A stretch of DNA of 64,000 bases from Sulfurimonas sp. (GTDB lineage: Bacteria > Campylobacterota > Campylobacteria > Campylobacterales > Sulfurimonadaceae): NCBI RefSeq assembly GCF_028713515.1, contig NZ_JAQTOD010000001.1, forward strand, positions 558,001 to 622,000, given 5' to 3'. Within the stretch, counting starts at the first letter, position 1; each line of letters opens with the position of its first letter. Made by a program: the position numbers and the translations under genes. The notes beneath the pieces were generated by a model. It saw only the letters and a list, made by a program, of their open reading frames with translations, searched no databases and was not told the DNA's origin. This document shows, piece by piece, positions 8,109 through 18,192 of this stretch.

Positions 8109-9393
8109 TTGTAATAGCTTTAAATACTCTAGCACTCGCTCTGATGGTATCTTCTATCATCTCATCAGTTATGGCAGTTGAAATAAATCCTGTCTCATAA
8201 AGTGAGCATGCGAAGTAAAAACCTTCATTAATCATACCCGCATGAAATTTAGCAAAAAGTTCTGCATCTGAGTTGCAAGCATCAGCGAAATTTTTTACAG
8301 GTTTTTCGTTGAAGAAAAATCCAAACATACTTCCTCTTGTATCTATCTGCATTGGGATTCCACACAAAGATGCTTCTTTTTGCATACCGTTCATAAGCCT
8401 CTCTGCTCTCTCATTAAGAACTGAAATAATTTTTGCATTATTTTTTAATTTTGATAATGATGCATACCCTGCCGCCATAGCAACTGGATTTCCGCTTAGC
8501 GTTCCTGCTTGATAAACCGGTCCTTCTGGTGAGAGTTTTGCCATTATCTCTCTTCTTGCGCCAAAAGCACCCACCGGCATACCGCCACCTATAACTTTGC
8601 CAAGTGTAACTATGTCTGGTTTAACTCCAGTTATAGACTCTGCACCATTTACGGATGCTCTAAAACCACTCATGACTTCATCAAAAATAAGCAAAGTTCC
8701 ATTCTCGTCACAAAGTTTTCTCAACTCATGTAAAAACTCTTTATCGGCAGGAACAAGTCCCATATTTCCAGCAATTGGCTCTATTATGACACAAGCAATA
8801 TTTTTAGAATCAGCAAAACACTTCTTAACGCTCTCTATATTGTTATACTCTGCTAAAAGTGTATGTTTTGTAAAATCTGCTGGAACTCCAGGAGAACTTG
8901 GGTTTCCAAATGTAGCCGCCCCACTTCCAGCTTGAACTAAAAGTGAATCACTATGACCATGATAACACCCTGTAAACTTTACAATATCATCACGGTTAGT
9001 ATATCCACGAGCAAGACGAATGGCACTCATAACTGCCTCTGTTCCACTACTTACAAATCTAATCTTTTCAATCGAGTCAAACATAGAGATAACAAGTTTT
9101 GCCAAATCACTCTCAGCCTGAGTCGGAGCGCCAAAACTAAGTCCATGCTTTACAGCCTCTATGACAGCTTTTTCAATGCTCTCATCTCTGTGTCCAAAAA
9201 GAAGAGGTCCCCAGCTTTGAACATAATCAATATATTTGTTGCCATCAACATCAGTCAAGTATGCGCCATTACCCTCTTTAATAAACAGGGGAGTTCCACC
9301 AACACTACTAAATGCTCTAACAGGTGAATTAACTCCACCTGGGATTAAATCTTGTGCTTCCTTAAAAGCTTTTAGTGAACCATCTCTACTCAT
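8101..9393 (-). CDS. hemL: Glutamate-1-semialdehyde 2,1-aminomutase
   Basis: PLP enzyme that converts glutamate-1-semialdehyde to 5-aminolevulinate in the C5 pathway of haem synthesis. At 430 residues it is full length. Motifs: [11 protein letters not shown] at the N-terminus, [17 protein letters not shown] (PLP phosphate binding), the [10 protein letters not shown] Asp, and the Schiff-base lysine in [16 protein letters not shown] (about K266). First gene of a minus-strand unit with the AtpZ-like and membrane-protein genes; divergent from the TonB-like gene. Confidence 0.96.
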   Translation of the reverse strand: MSRDGSLKAFKEAQDLIPGGVNSPVRAFSSVGGTPLFIKEGNGAYLTDVDGNKYIDYVQSWGPLLFGHRDESIEKAVIEAVKHGLSFGAPTQAESDLAKLVISMFDSIEKIRFVSSGTEAVMSAIRLARGYTNRDDIVKFTGCYHGHSDSLLVQAGSGAATFGNPSSPGVPADFTKHTLLAEYNNIESVKKCFADSKNIACVIIEPIAGNMGLVPADKEFLHELRKLCDENGTLLIFDEVMSGFRASVNGAESITGVKPDIVTLGKVIGGGMPVGAFGARREIMAKLSPEGPVYQAGTLSGNPVAMAAGYASLSKLKNNAKIISVLNERAERLMNGMQKEASLCGIPMQIDTRGSMFGFFFNEKPVKNFADACNSDAELFAKFHAGMINEGFYFACSLYETGFISTAITDEMIEDTIRASARVFKAITNG

Positions 9394-9449
9394 TTGAATA
9401 CCTTAATATTTTTTGCAATTATAGCGAAGTAGCATTAATCTTGATTTGA

Positions 9450-9455
9450 TATAAT
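9450..9455 (+). promoter_or_regulatory. -10 box upstream of the TonB-like gene
   Basis: TATAAT in the context TTGATTTGATATAATCC, 22 bases before the TTG start. The same TTGATTTGATATAAT string occurs upstream of ilvB on the other strand, which suggests a recurring promoter type in this genome. Confidence 0.55.
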
Positions 9456-9477
9456 CCTTTTTAAAAAAAGAGGTACC

Positions 9478-10344
9478 TTGAATCGTTCATACTTTGCACT
9501 TTTTGTGGCACTTCTTATTCACGCTTTACTACTTCTTCTATTTCTGTTTTTAGGTAGTATAAAGCATGATATAAAAAAATCAGTTGAACCAAAAGAGAAC
9601 AAAATCAAAATATCCCTCAAAGAGATGCCAAAAAGGGACAAAGAGCCAACTCCAGCTAAAGAGCAACCAAAGCCTCTTGATGAAAAAACAGCTGCTATGC
9701 CTCATGGTAAACAATTGAAAGAGATGAATAAATCGAGTAAAGCAGAACCAGAAAAAAAAGAGTTTATTAAGTTTGATCCAAAAGAAGTAGAAAAAAAATC
9801 ACAAGCTACAGAAGCACCAAAGGTAGAACCAAAGCCAGAGCCAGTACCCACAAAAGAGTCGCCTCCAAAAAAAGAAGCGTATATACATGTTGAGCCAAAA
9901 AAACCAAAAGATCCATTGGCATGGATGAGCGAAGATAGATCTTCAGAGGTATCTCAACAACAAAAAAGCATACAAAAAAGCGGTAGCAGCATTAGCAGTA
10001 GTATAAAAGAGCTATATGGAGATGAATTTTCAAAATTAACAGCTGGGCAACAAAAATATATTATTGACAATCAAGAGGTTATGAGAAGAATAACACAAGA
10101 GGTTTTAACTAGGGTTGCAAGGGTAAATATACCAAGAGATTTTAATGCAAATAGAGTAAATGTGATAGAGTTTTATCTTCATCCAAATGGAGACATGAGC
10201 GATTTTAAATTTCTAAAAAATAGTGGGTTTTATGTACTAGATGATACGACTAAAGAGACTATTGAGTACGCGTACAGCAGGTATCCACGACCAACTGAAA
10301 AGATACTTATCAGATATAATGTCTACTACAATATGGGTAGATAA
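9478..10344 (+). CDS. TonB-like energy-transducing protein
   Basis: A 288-residue protein with one N-terminal membrane helix (about residues 6-27, FALFVALLIHALLLLLFLFL), a long Lys/Pro/Glu-rich periplasm-spanning stretch, and a C-terminal TonB-type domain (VIEFYLHPNGDMSDFKFLKN, ending IRYNVYYNMGR). Such proteins carry proton-motive energy to outer-membrane transporters. It starts with TTG, preceded by GAGG at good spacing. No exbB/exbD genes are adjacent. It converges on tamB with only five bases between the stops. A TolA-like role is possible. Confidence 0.8.
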   Translation: MNRSYFALFVALLIHALLLLLFLFLGSIKHDIKKSVEPKENKIKISLKEMPKRDKEPTPAKEQPKPLDEKTAAMPHGKQLKEMNKSSKAEPEKKEFIKFDPKEVEKKSQATEAPKVEPKPEPVPTKESPPKKEAYIHVEPKKPKDPLAWMSEDRSSEVSQQQKSIQKSGSSISSSIKELYGDEFSKLTAGQQKYIIDNQEVMRRITQEVLTRVARVNIPRDFNANRVNVIEFYLHPNGDMSDFKFLKNSGFYVLDDTTKETIEYAYSRYPRPTEKILIRYNVYYNMGR

Positions 10345-10349
10345 AGAGT

Positions 10350-12980
10350 TTAAAAATCCTTCACATAAACTATGCTGACACCTTGATCGTTTTCATCAAC
10401 TTCTACATCAAATCTTAAAGATTTTCTTAGATTGTATTGGATGATTATGCTTGAAATGGTGTTATTTTTATAAACTAGTCTAAAATCTTTGTTAAATCTA
10501 GCACCAATTTCATATCCCAAATTTCCAGTTTTGTTAGTTAAAATACTTAACGTATCAACTCTGACTCCAGTTTTTTCACTTAACATATTTTTAAGACCAG
10601 TCCCTAAAAAGAGTGTATTTAATGAAATTTTATTTGTGTTTTTCTCATTATTATTGAAGAGCTCCGAGGAAGCTTCTCCAAAAAGAATATATGAGATGAT
10701 GTCGTTTTGACTCATGGTTGGCTTTGATGAAAATAGAATTACTGGCGAGGACATTGTGTTTGTGATATAAATTTCTATCTCTTTACTGTCTGGTGTTTGA
10801 AAATGAAGAGTTAGGTTTAGATGTGGGTTTAATGGTCTCTCTCCATAAAGATATATCTCACTTTTATCAAACTCAAATATATTGTCTTCAACTTTAACCT
10901 TACCACTATTTATAGAGATTATGCCAAAGAATTGCACACCTTTTGTATCGTTCTGGTATACAACAATATCTGGTTTAAACAAAAGGTCGATTCCTTTTAC
11001 TTTGTATCTGATTGGTTTAGCTGAGTCTATATGAATATTTAAAGTTCTATTTGTGTTTGTTTTTTTCTCTTTTAAATCTTGGATAATGATAATATCCTCA
11101 TCACTTATCTTATAATCATTTTGAAGTACATAGCTGATTTCACCATCCAAGATAGTGATATCTCCACTAATATCCTGCTTGCCATTGGCGTTAAAACTAC
11201 CTTTTAGGTCTGCTTTGAGCGTTATATCTATATCTTTTTTTCTGTAATGATACCCATCACTTTTTAGCTCAAGATCTGCTATCTTTTTTGATGGCGAGAT
11301 GGTGCCGCGTATAAGCAAATTATCAAACAGATAAAATTCTACTAACTCTAAATTATTTTGAGAATCTATCAATATTTTAGATTTTTTATTTGAGTAAATT
11401 TTATAATCTCTTACCATAAAATCATATCTATCAATACTGAGTTCGCCTTCAACGAAAGAGAACTCAAAAAATCCATTATCTCCACTGTACTTTTCATCAT
11501 CTTTCATTTTGACTCTATAAAACGGTACATCTACCCTGCCCTTAACAGCCAATTTATCCCCAAAATAGAGAGTTGCTTGTGCCTCTAAGGAGGCTTCATA
11601 CTCAAGTTCTTTACTGTTTTGCTCCACACCAAAAATTGTTAAAAATTTCTTTAGAGATCTTGCTTTTGATCTTATCTCTAGAGTTTTGCTATTCAAGTCT
11701 CCAAGAAGAGCGAATCTGCTTGCTCCTAAATTACCAGAACCTTCTATTTTTGCGCTCTTTTCGTTGAGCGCAATATTAAATATATTTGCATCAATCTTAA
11801 GCATTGTCGTTTTGTTTTTTCGGTGTGCACTTAAAGTTATAGGAAGAAGCTTTTTAATATCGATATTCTTGAGAAATCTGCTATCTTTTTTCGGAAAAAT
11901 TATACTATTTAAAGAGAGTTCATCCCCATTTTTAATTAAACTGCCAGTAGCACTAAAATGCAACCAATCCAAATCAAACAAAAAATCTTTAAAATCAACT
12001 GTCGATAACTTTGCTTTTGTGTTACCAACGCTGATATTTGCAGTATGTTTTTTAACATTACCATTTATCGTAATTTTTATATTTCTTAGTAGATACTGCG
12101 GTAGTTGCGAGGTTATACTCAGATCAACATTTGAGCTATACTCTTTTTTTGTATTAAATGAAACCTCTTGCTTTATTTTAGCTCTGTGCTCATTGTAGGA
12201 TAGGTTATATTTCGTCTTTAGGTAAAAATTATCTTTTTTTATAAAATATGAGAGATTTATATCAGTATTGCTTATGCTTATATTTTGCTCGCTGTTTATT
12301 GCTATATCTTTTAGTTTTGTTGTAAGAATCACTCTATCTTTAGTTATGTCAACTCTAGCATTTAATCTTTTAGGTACCACTTTTATGAAGTATAAATATT
12401 TATCAGTTATATCTTTGCTTAATTCTGCATCCGCATCAACAATAATGTTGTTAGATTTTATATGTCCATTGATATAAGCATTTGCTTGTGGTGTCTTTAA
12501 ATTTGAAGAAATTGTAGCCATATCTACATTTTCATCTCTATAGTTTATCTTTGAGCCATTCAAATCAAACAGATATTCGTTACTATGAAAAATAGCTTTT
12601 GCACTTTTTACTGTTAATTTCGATATGTTAAAAGCTATTATTTTTGTTTTAGTCTTATCTTTTTGTATCTCATCTATATCTAAAGCAACTCCCTCTGCTT
12701 CTATCTTCTTTAGCGTTGGAGTTGGGCTAAGGAGTGATAAAAAATTATACTCTACCTTCAATACTCCAATTGATACTTCGTTTTTATATCTAAATTCATC
12801 AACGATAAAGCCGTCAAATATGGTTCCTTTGATAGTTTTATACTCTATGCCAAAATCTTTCGAATACTCTTTTGCTAGATAAGGAACTATGCTTTTACTA
12901 AACAGCAAAAAGAAGATGGCTCCTAAAATTGTAAGCGAAACAAGAGTGATAAATCTTGGAAAAAGATATAGGTATTTCAC
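10350..12980 (-). CDS. tamB: TamB-like translocation/assembly module protein
   Basis: An 876-residue protein with an N-terminal signal anchor (LYLFPRFITLVSLTILGAIF), long repetitive beta-strand-rich sequence, and a C-terminal DUF490/TamB domain (NPHLNLTLHFQT, DIISYILFGEASSELF, GNLGYEIGARFNKDFRLVYK). TamB spans the periplasm and works with a BamA-family barrel in outer-membrane protein or lipid transport. It starts at the last base of the tamA-like stop, so the two are coupled. It is shorter than E. coli TamB (about 1260 residues). Confidence 0.85.
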   Translation of the reverse strand: MKYLYLFPRFITLVSLTILGAIFFLLFSKSIVPYLAKEYSKDFGIEYKTIKGTIFDGFIVDEFRYKNEVSIGVLKVEYNFLSLLSPTPTLKKIEAEGVALDIDEIQKDKTKTKIIAFNISKLTVKSAKAIFHSNEYLFDLNGSKINYRDENVDMATISSNLKTPQANAYINGHIKSNNIIVDADAELSKDITDKYLYFIKVVPKRLNARVDITKDRVILTTKLKDIAINSEQNISISNTDINLSYFIKKDNFYLKTKYNLSYNEHRAKIKQEVSFNTKKEYSSNVDLSITSQLPQYLLRNIKITINGNVKKHTANISVGNTKAKLSTVDFKDFLFDLDWLHFSATGSLIKNGDELSLNSIIFPKKDSRFLKNIDIKKLLPITLSAHRKNKTTMLKIDANIFNIALNEKSAKIEGSGNLGASRFALLGDLNSKTLEIRSKARSLKKFLTIFGVEQNSKELEYEASLEAQATLYFGDKLAVKGRVDVPFYRVKMKDDEKYSGDNGFFEFSFVEGELSIDRYDFMVRDYKIYSNKKSKILIDSQNNLELVEFYLFDNLLIRGTISPSKKIADLELKSDGYHYRKKDIDITLKADLKGSFNANGKQDISGDITILDGEISYVLQNDYKISDEDIIIIQDLKEKKTNTNRTLNIHIDSAKPIRYKVKGIDLLFKPDIVVYQNDTKGVQFFGIISINSGKVKVEDNIFEFDKSEIYLYGERPLNPHLNLTLHFQTPDSKEIEIYITNTMSSPVILFSSKPTMSQNDIISYILFGEASSELFNNNEKNTNKISLNTLFLGTGLKNMLSEKTGVRVDTLSILTNKTGNLGYEIGARFNKDFRLVYKNNTISSIIIQYNLRKSLRFDVEVDENDQGVSIVYVKDF

Positions 12981-14677
12981 TAAAATAACTCTCCAATATG
13001 AAAGTGTACGGCATAATTCTCTCTTGGATTATCAACATTAAATCCAAAATCAATCGCCAATGGTCCAATCGGGGTTTTGTATCTAACCCCAAATCCAGCG
13101 CTATAGTAGCCAATGCTATAATCAGGAGTGGTTCCATCTCCTAAAAAAGTGTTGTCGTTAAAAACAACGCCTCCAACATTTCCATAAATTTTAAATCTAA
13201 GCTCAGCTGTTGTTTCAAAAATAGAGTTTGAGCCAACTGCATTGTTTTGGCTATCTACTGGACCTAATTTTCTATATCCATATGCACGATTTGAATTCAT
13301 ACCACCTGCAAAAAAGTGGTATGAGTTTGGAATGCTACCCTCTTGTACATCCATTGAGCCATAACCTGCCTTTAAAGCCAAGATTAGAGATGAGACAGGC
13401 ATAATATACCCACCATCTATCTTATATTTGTAGTACGAGGCATCTGAGATATTGCTCAACACAGAACCAGCTATTTCTGCATTTATGTAGTGTCCATGTG
13501 TTGGGTCAAAAATATTGTCTCTTACATCGTATCCCCACTCTAATTTTGGAGATATTACAAAAAGTGATTTATTTGGAAATTCATAAATATTTTCACTAGC
13601 ATAAGAGACAGAACTATCAAAAACTAGACTCTCCTTAAAGGTATTAGAAGAGAAAAGTTGTCTGGTATAAACAGAACCAAAACTACTTTTCTCTTTAAAA
13701 CTTATAAAATCTTCATTGGATAAACCAACTTCTGTCCCCATAGAATTTTTATTATTTAGTGGCATATCAAAGTTTGTAGTTATCTCTTGCTTTATTTGAG
13801 TTACTCTTGTATTTAGACTTAATGTCTTTAGATTTCCAAAGAAATTTCTATGTTTTATACTGAGTTTAGCCATAGCACCTTCATTACTACTAGCCCCAAT
13901 GCTGGCCTGAAAACGAATCGGCTTCTCATTTTCCGTAATCGTTACTTTTGCATCAACCTTGTTGTCCTCAGAGTGGATGGTTGTATCTATAATAGCCTTT
14001 GATATGCCGTCATTTGCATACAGATTTTCATAACTTTGTGCGATTTTATTTAGAGAAAATTGCTCATTTTCTTCTATCTTTAAAAGAGATTTTACTATAT
14101 TTTTATCTATATTTTTAGAGCCAACTACTTCTATTTTTCCAAAATGACATATATTTTTTGGTTTTATTTCATAAACAATATATGCTCTGTTTTCCTCTTT
14201 ATCAATCCATGCTTTTGATTCCAGATCAATATCGCAAAAGCCTTTATTTGCATACATGGTGGTTATATCCTTTTTACTTTGTGCAAACTTATCTGCGTCA
14301 AAAACTTCTCCATCTGTTATATTTAGCGTGCCATCGAGCTTTATATCTGAGATAATCGCTATATCTTTGATGATTGTTGGTTCGTTCTCTTTTATTTGGA
14401 TAGTTATATTTTTGTTGTTACTACTGTGTGAAAGTTCTGCATGGAAATAACCTCTTGTTTTGTAGTAGTCTTTAAGTGTTTGAGTTATCAGCGAGACTGT
14501 TTTTATGTTGATAGATGGTTCTTCTTTTCCAAACTCATAAAAGTATGGTTTTTCTAGATTGATAGACTTATATAACTCTCTTGAGCTTATTTTCTTGTTC
14601 CCCTCAAGCAAAAGAGGCAATTTATCACCAAAAAGCAGCGATGAGAGAAAAAAATATATAAGTAATTTTCTCTTCAA
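12980..14677 (-). CDS. tamA: TamA-like BamA-superfamily outer-membrane protein
   Basis: A 565-residue precursor with a signal peptide (KRKLLIYFFLSSLLFG). POTRA-like repeats fill about residues 20-250 (GNKKISSRELYKSINL, YFHAELSHSS, KGFCDIDLESK). A 16-stranded-type D15/Omp85 barrel follows, with the family C-terminal signature GFGVRYKTPIGPLAIDFGFN and a terminal Phe. It pairs with tamB. Three POTRA domains and the tamB partner favour TamA over BamA. Confidence 0.85.
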   Translation of the reverse strand: MKRKLLIYFFLSSLLFGDKLPLLLEGNKKISSRELYKSINLEKPYFYEFGKEEPSINIKTVSLITQTLKDYYKTRGYFHAELSHSSNNKNITIQIKENEPTIIKDIAIISDIKLDGTLNITDGEVFDADKFAQSKKDITTMYANKGFCDIDLESKAWIDKEENRAYIVYEIKPKNICHFGKIEVVGSKNIDKNIVKSLLKIEENEQFSLNKIAQSYENLYANDGISKAIIDTTIHSEDNKVDAKVTITENEKPIRFQASIGASSNEGAMAKLSIKHRNFFGNLKTLSLNTRVTQIKQEITTNFDMPLNNKNSMGTEVGLSNEDFISFKEKSSFGSVYTRQLFSSNTFKESLVFDSSVSYASENIYEFPNKSLFVISPKLEWGYDVRDNIFDPTHGHYINAEIAGSVLSNISDASYYKYKIDGGYIMPVSSLILALKAGYGSMDVQEGSIPNSYHFFAGGMNSNRAYGYRKLGPVDSQNNAVGSNSIFETTAELRFKIYGNVGGVVFNDNTFLGDGTTPDYSIGYYSAGFGVRYKTPIGPLAIDFGFNVDNPRENYAVHFHIGELF

Positions 14678-14723
14678 TGAAACTCCGGTTTAGAAAAAAA
14701 TAGCACTGGCTCTATTGTGCTTT

Positions 14724-15674
14724 TTATTTGATTAGTTTTGATAGCCTTGCTTGAAGCTTTAGCCACATCCTATGTTCCATAAGTGGAAAGCCAGCGAAGG
14801 TTAAGCCACTCTCTTTTATACTTTTTGTTACACCACTTCTTGCGGCCATTGTTGTAAACGGAGCTATTTCAAGATGCCCAGCTGTTGCACTTTGTCCACC
14901 CATAACAACATTTCTACCCATTTTTGTTGAGCCAGAGATTCCTGTTTGAGAAACAAGAACAGAGTGCTCACCTATGATAGAGTTGTGACCGACTTGAACA
15001 AGATTATCTATACGGACACCTTTTTTTATAAGTGTTGCACCAAAAACAGCTCTGTCGATCGTGGTGGAGCTTCCAATCTCAACATTATCTTCAATGATAA
15101 CGATTCCATTTTGATAAATCTTTTTGTGCTCACCCATCCTAGAAGTAGCAAAACCAAAGCCATCACTTCCAATAGTTGTGTTTGCATGAATGATACAGTC
15201 GCTGCCAATTTTACAATCTCTATAAACTGTAACACTTGGGTAAATTATAGTGTTATCTCCAACTACAGCCTTACAACCAATATAAACATGAGCCATAATG
15301 GTGCAGTTTTTACCGACAACAGCACCATTTGCAATCTCAGCTTTTGGCGACACAGTGGTACCCTTGCCAACTATGGCAGGCTGTAAATCACTCTCTTCAA
15401 TAGGTGGAGCGAAATGTTTTGATAAAGTTGCCATTTGATAGTATGGAAAATCAACAACTAAAGCGACACAACCATCTGGAACATAAACCTTTGTTGCCTC
15501 ATCTACAATAACCGCACCAGCTTTAGAGTTTTGAATATCTTTTATGTACTTCGAGTTTGAAACAAAAGATATCTCGTCCTTTGTTGCGTCGGCGAGAGTG
15601 TTCATTCTAGTTACCTCAAAGTCCACGCCATGATACTCTGCACCAATTATGAAAGCTATCTCTTTTATTTTCAT
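14724..15674 (-). CDS. lpxD: UDP-3-O-acylglucosamine N-acyltransferase
   Basis: LpxD adds the second acyl chain in lipid A synthesis in the cytoplasm. The 316 residues are slightly short for the family (about 340). The N-terminal uridine-binding domain ([20 protein letters not shown]) leads into a left-handed beta-helix of hexapeptide repeats. The catalytic-His region is [20 protein letters not shown], followed by [16 protein letters not shown]. It is probably transcribed on its own or with ilvBH, 90 bases upstream. Confidence 0.93.
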   Translation of the reverse strand: MKIKEIAFIIGAEYHGVDFEVTRMNTLADATKDEISFVSNSKYIKDIQNSKAGAVIVDEATKVYVPDGCVALVVDFPYYQMATLSKHFAPPIEESDLQPAIVGKGTTVSPKAEIANGAVVGKNCTIMAHVYIGCKAVVGDNTIIYPSVTVYRDCKIGSDCIIHANTTIGSDGFGFATSRMGEHKKIYQNGIVIIEDNVEIGSSTTIDRAVFGATLIKKGVRIDNLVQVGHNSIIGEHSVLVSQTGISGSTKMGRNVVMGGQSATAGHLEIAPFTTMAARSGVTKSIKESGLTFAGFPLMEHRMWLKLQARLSKLIK

Positions 15675-15764
15675 ACTAACTACCTTAAGAATTTAATTCT
15701 GCAATTTTACCCTGGATTATTCATTATCTATAGTATTTATCACGCCACTTTGACTAAAAATATA

Positions 15765-16241
15765 TTAGCGTTCCAGCGCTACAGAGCCACTTCTAACTAT
15801 CTCTTTAGGATTATATCTCTGTATGAGATTTAAAAAGTTTTCAACTCTTTTTGGCTCGTCTGCGACCATAACTATAATTATATTTTCACTAGCATTTACA
15901 ATTTTGCCATTATAAGCAGCACAAAGAGTGCTTATATCTGTGATATTTTCAGTTACTGGAAATTTTATCAACGCCATCTCTTTTTCAACCAAGTCAGCAT
16001 GTTCATAAACCTTTAAAACCGGTATAAGCTTATGAAGCTGTTTTGTTATCTGCTCTATTACTCTCACTGAACCAGATGTTACTATGGTTAGTCTAGAGTA
16101 TTTACTGTTTGGGATTGGAGCAACAGTTAGAGATGTTATGTTATACCCACGACCAGAAAAAAGGTCTGTAATACGAGAAAGCACGCTAGCTTCATTAACT
16201 ACTATAACAGAGATAACTCTTCTTGCATTTTCGTCTTGCAT
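15765..16241 (-). CDS. ilvH: Acetolactate synthase small (regulatory) subunit
   Basis: A 158-residue regulatory subunit with an N-terminal ACT domain (RVISVIVVNEASVLSRITDL, FSGRGYNITSLTVAP) that binds valine for feedback inhibition, and the conserved C-terminal domain (PFVTEN-like KFPVTENITDISTLC, LIQRYNPKEIVRSGSVALER). The ATG overlaps the ilvB stop by one base (TAATG), so expression is coupled to the catalytic subunit. Confidence 0.95.
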   Translation of the reverse strand: MQDENARRVISVIVVNEASVLSRITDLFSGRGYNITSLTVAPIPNSKYSRLTIVTSGSVRVIEQITKQLHKLIPVLKVYEHADLVEKEMALIKFPVTENITDISTLCAAYNGKIVNASENIIIVMVADEPKRVENFLNLIQRYNPKEIVRSGSVALER

Positions 16242-17938
16242 TATTTTTTCTCCTTTTTCTCTAGTAGCATCATGTTGTAAAGTGAACCACCTGATGGAAC
16301 CATCGGCATAACATCTTCAAGTCTCTCTACGGCAACATCTATAAAGGCTACAATATTTTTCTCAATCGCATCTTTAAGAGCTATATCAAACTCCTCTTTT
16401 GTGGCAACTTTATATCCGATTCCGCCGAAAGCTTCTGAGAGTTTTACAAAATCAGGCTGAATACTTAAATCTGTTTCACTGTATCTTTTATCATAAAATA
16501 GTGTTTGCCACTGTCTAACCATCCCAAGATAGTTGTTGTTTAAGATAATGTTAATAACTGGCAATTTTTGCTCAACGGCAGTCATCAACTCTTGACAGTT
16601 CATAAGAATAGAGCCATCACCTGTAAAATTTATACTTATTTTCTCAGGAGATGCTGCTTTAACACCTATGGCAGCAGGGAAACCAAAGCCCATGGTTCCA
16701 AGTCCACCAGAACTTATAAACTGGCGTGGACGAGAAAATGGATAAAATTGCGCACTCCACATCTGATGTTGTCCAACATCTGTTGAGATATTTGCGCTGT
16801 CTCCGAGAAGTTCGCCTACCCTTTCAATTACCCATTGAGGTTTTATATTTTCAGTGTCATCATGATATGCCAATGGATGAAGCTCATCAAAATTTTTGAT
16901 TGTCTTTCTCCATTGTTCATATTTCTCGGCTTTTATCACTATCGACTGCTCAAGCATCTCGCAAACAACATTTTTAATATCACCAACTATTGGATAATCA
17001 GCACTTACAAGCTTGGAGATGCTAGCTGGATCTATATCAACATGAACAACACCTGCATTTTTAGCAAATTCAGATAGCTTTCCAGTTACACGGTCATCAA
17101 ATCTAGCACCAAGGGCAATAACCAAGTCAGTCTCACTCATCGCCATATTTGCGGCATATGAGCCGTGCATACCGAGCATAGAAACAAGAAGTTCATCATC
17201 ATGGCTCAAAACGCCTCTAGCCATAAAAGTCTCAACAGCCGGAATACCTGTTTTTTTAACAAGCTCTCTTACTTCGTATGCTGCATTTGAATTTATTACA
17301 CCTCCGCCAAGATAAAAAAGCGGTCTTCTAGCGTTTGCTATAGCTTCCATCACTTTTTTAATCTGACGAGGATTGCCTTTTGTGTGTGGCTTGTATGTTT
17401 CAAGGTCTAGCTCAATTGAGTAGTCAAATTCTGCAATTTGTGCCGTTACATCTTTTGGTATATCAACATGAACAGGACCGGGACGACCGCTAGAAGCAAT
17501 ATAAAACGCCTCTTTTAAAACTCCAGGAAGGTCAGCTGCGTTTGTTACAAGATAGTTATGCTTTGTACAAGAACGACTGATTCCAATAGCATCAATCTCT
17601 TGAAATGCATCCGTACCAATAAGACTCATAGGAACCTGTCCGCTAATAACAACAAGCGGAATAGAGTCCATATACGCGTCAGCCAAACCTGTTACGGCGT
17701 TAGTGAAACCTGGGCCACTTGTTATAATAGCAACACCAACTTTTCCACTGGCCTTTGAGTATCCTTCGGCTGCGTGGATTGCGGCTTGCTCATGTCTCGT
17801 TAGAATATGCTTAAAAGTTTTTTGTTTATATATCTCATCGTAGACATTCATAATAGCTCCGCCTGGATAGCCGAATATTGTCTCAACACCCTCTGCGATT
17901 AAAGCCTCAATGACCATCTGTGCGCCACTAATTTGCAT
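16241..17938 (-). CDS. ilvB: Acetolactate synthase large (catalytic) subunit
   Basis: ThDP/FAD enzyme that makes acetolactate or acetohydroxybutyrate for branched-chain amino acids. At 565 residues it is full length. Motifs: GVETIFGYPGGAIMNVYDEI and the catalytic Glu in TRHEQAAIHAAEGY, the FAD domain (LVIALGARFDDRVTGKL), and the ThDP motif from NFTGDGSILMNCQELMTAVE to NNNYLGMVRQWQ. ATAGGAG precedes the ATG. It is coupled to ilvH and preceded by a TATAAT promoter. Confidence 0.96.
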   Translation of the reverse strand: MQISGAQMVIEALIAEGVETIFGYPGGAIMNVYDEIYKQKTFKHILTRHEQAAIHAAEGYSKASGKVGVAIITSGPGFTNAVTGLADAYMDSIPLVVISGQVPMSLIGTDAFQEIDAIGISRSCTKHNYLVTNAADLPGVLKEAFYIASSGRPGPVHVDIPKDVTAQIAEFDYSIELDLETYKPHTKGNPRQIKKVMEAIANARRPLFYLGGGVINSNAAYEVRELVKKTGIPAVETFMARGVLSHDDELLVSMLGMHGSYAANMAMSETDLVIALGARFDDRVTGKLSEFAKNAGVVHVDIDPASISKLVSADYPIVGDIKNVVCEMLEQSIVIKAEKYEQWRKTIKNFDELHPLAYHDDTENIKPQWVIERVGELLGDSANISTDVGQHQMWSAQFYPFSRPRQFISSGGLGTMGFGFPAAIGVKAASPEKISINFTGDGSILMNCQELMTAVEQKLPVINIILNNNYLGMVRQWQTLFYDKRYSETDLSIQPDFVKLSEAFGGIGYKVATKEEFDIALKDAIEKNIVAFIDVAVERLEDVMPMVPSGGSLYNMMLLEKKEKK

Positions 17939-17968
17939 GAGAAGTCTCCTATTTAAAAAAATTGTTTA

Positions 17969-17974
17969 ATTATA
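17969..17974 (-). promoter_or_regulatory. -10 box of the ilvB promoter
   Basis: The minus strand reads TTGATTTGATATAATTAAAC, with a perfect TATAAT about 30 bases before the ilvB start codon. The string is the same as that upstream of the TonB-like gene. No leader peptide or attenuator hairpin in the ilvB direction was found between this box and the gene. Confidence 0.55.
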
Positions 17975-18020
17975 TCAAATCAAGTTATATCGCAGTTTAA
18001 AGCTAAATCTAGTTTTCCAC

Positions 18021-18170
18021 TATAATACGGACTTAATCATTGTATATGACATCTAACTATTCATGAGGAGTTGAGTTTGAGATGTTGAATTTAACTCTAT
18101 TACAGAATATTTAAAAAAAAACTTCGATATACATTGTTACATAATCTGTTAATTAACAACAATGTGTATC
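18021..18170 (+). ncRNA. Candidate small transcript between ilvB and ilvA
   Basis: On the plus strand a perfect TATAAT (18021-18026) is followed by GAGGAG, a 10-codon Leu-rich reading frame MLNLTLLQNI (18082-18114), a 10-pair hairpin (18068-18097, two G-T pairs) and the terminator hairpin ending near 18170 with TTTTTATATTTTT. This could be a small RNA of about 140 bases or a tiny peptide transcript. No plus-strand gene lies downstream for it to regulate in cis. Tentative. Confidence 0.25.
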
Positions 18171-18180
18171 TTTTTATATT
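18126..18180. terminator. Bidirectional terminator after ilvA
   Basis: An inverted repeat GATATACATTGTT...AACAATGTGTATC (13 pairs with one G-T) has a loop of about 19 bases. On the minus strand, where ilvA ends, the hairpin is followed four bases later by nine Ts. On the plus strand it is followed directly by TTTTTATATTTTT. Confidence 0.7.
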
Positions 18181-18192
18181 TTTAATTAACTG

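Noticed and set aside
8953-9327. 124-codon plus-strand frame opposite hemL as a separate gene
   Set aside because: It lies wholly within hemL on the other strand, with no ribosome site and no recognisable protein pattern.
18082-18114. Leu-rich mini-frame as an attenuator leader for ilvBH or ilvA
   Set aside because: It is on the plus strand while all neighbouring ilv genes are on the minus strand.
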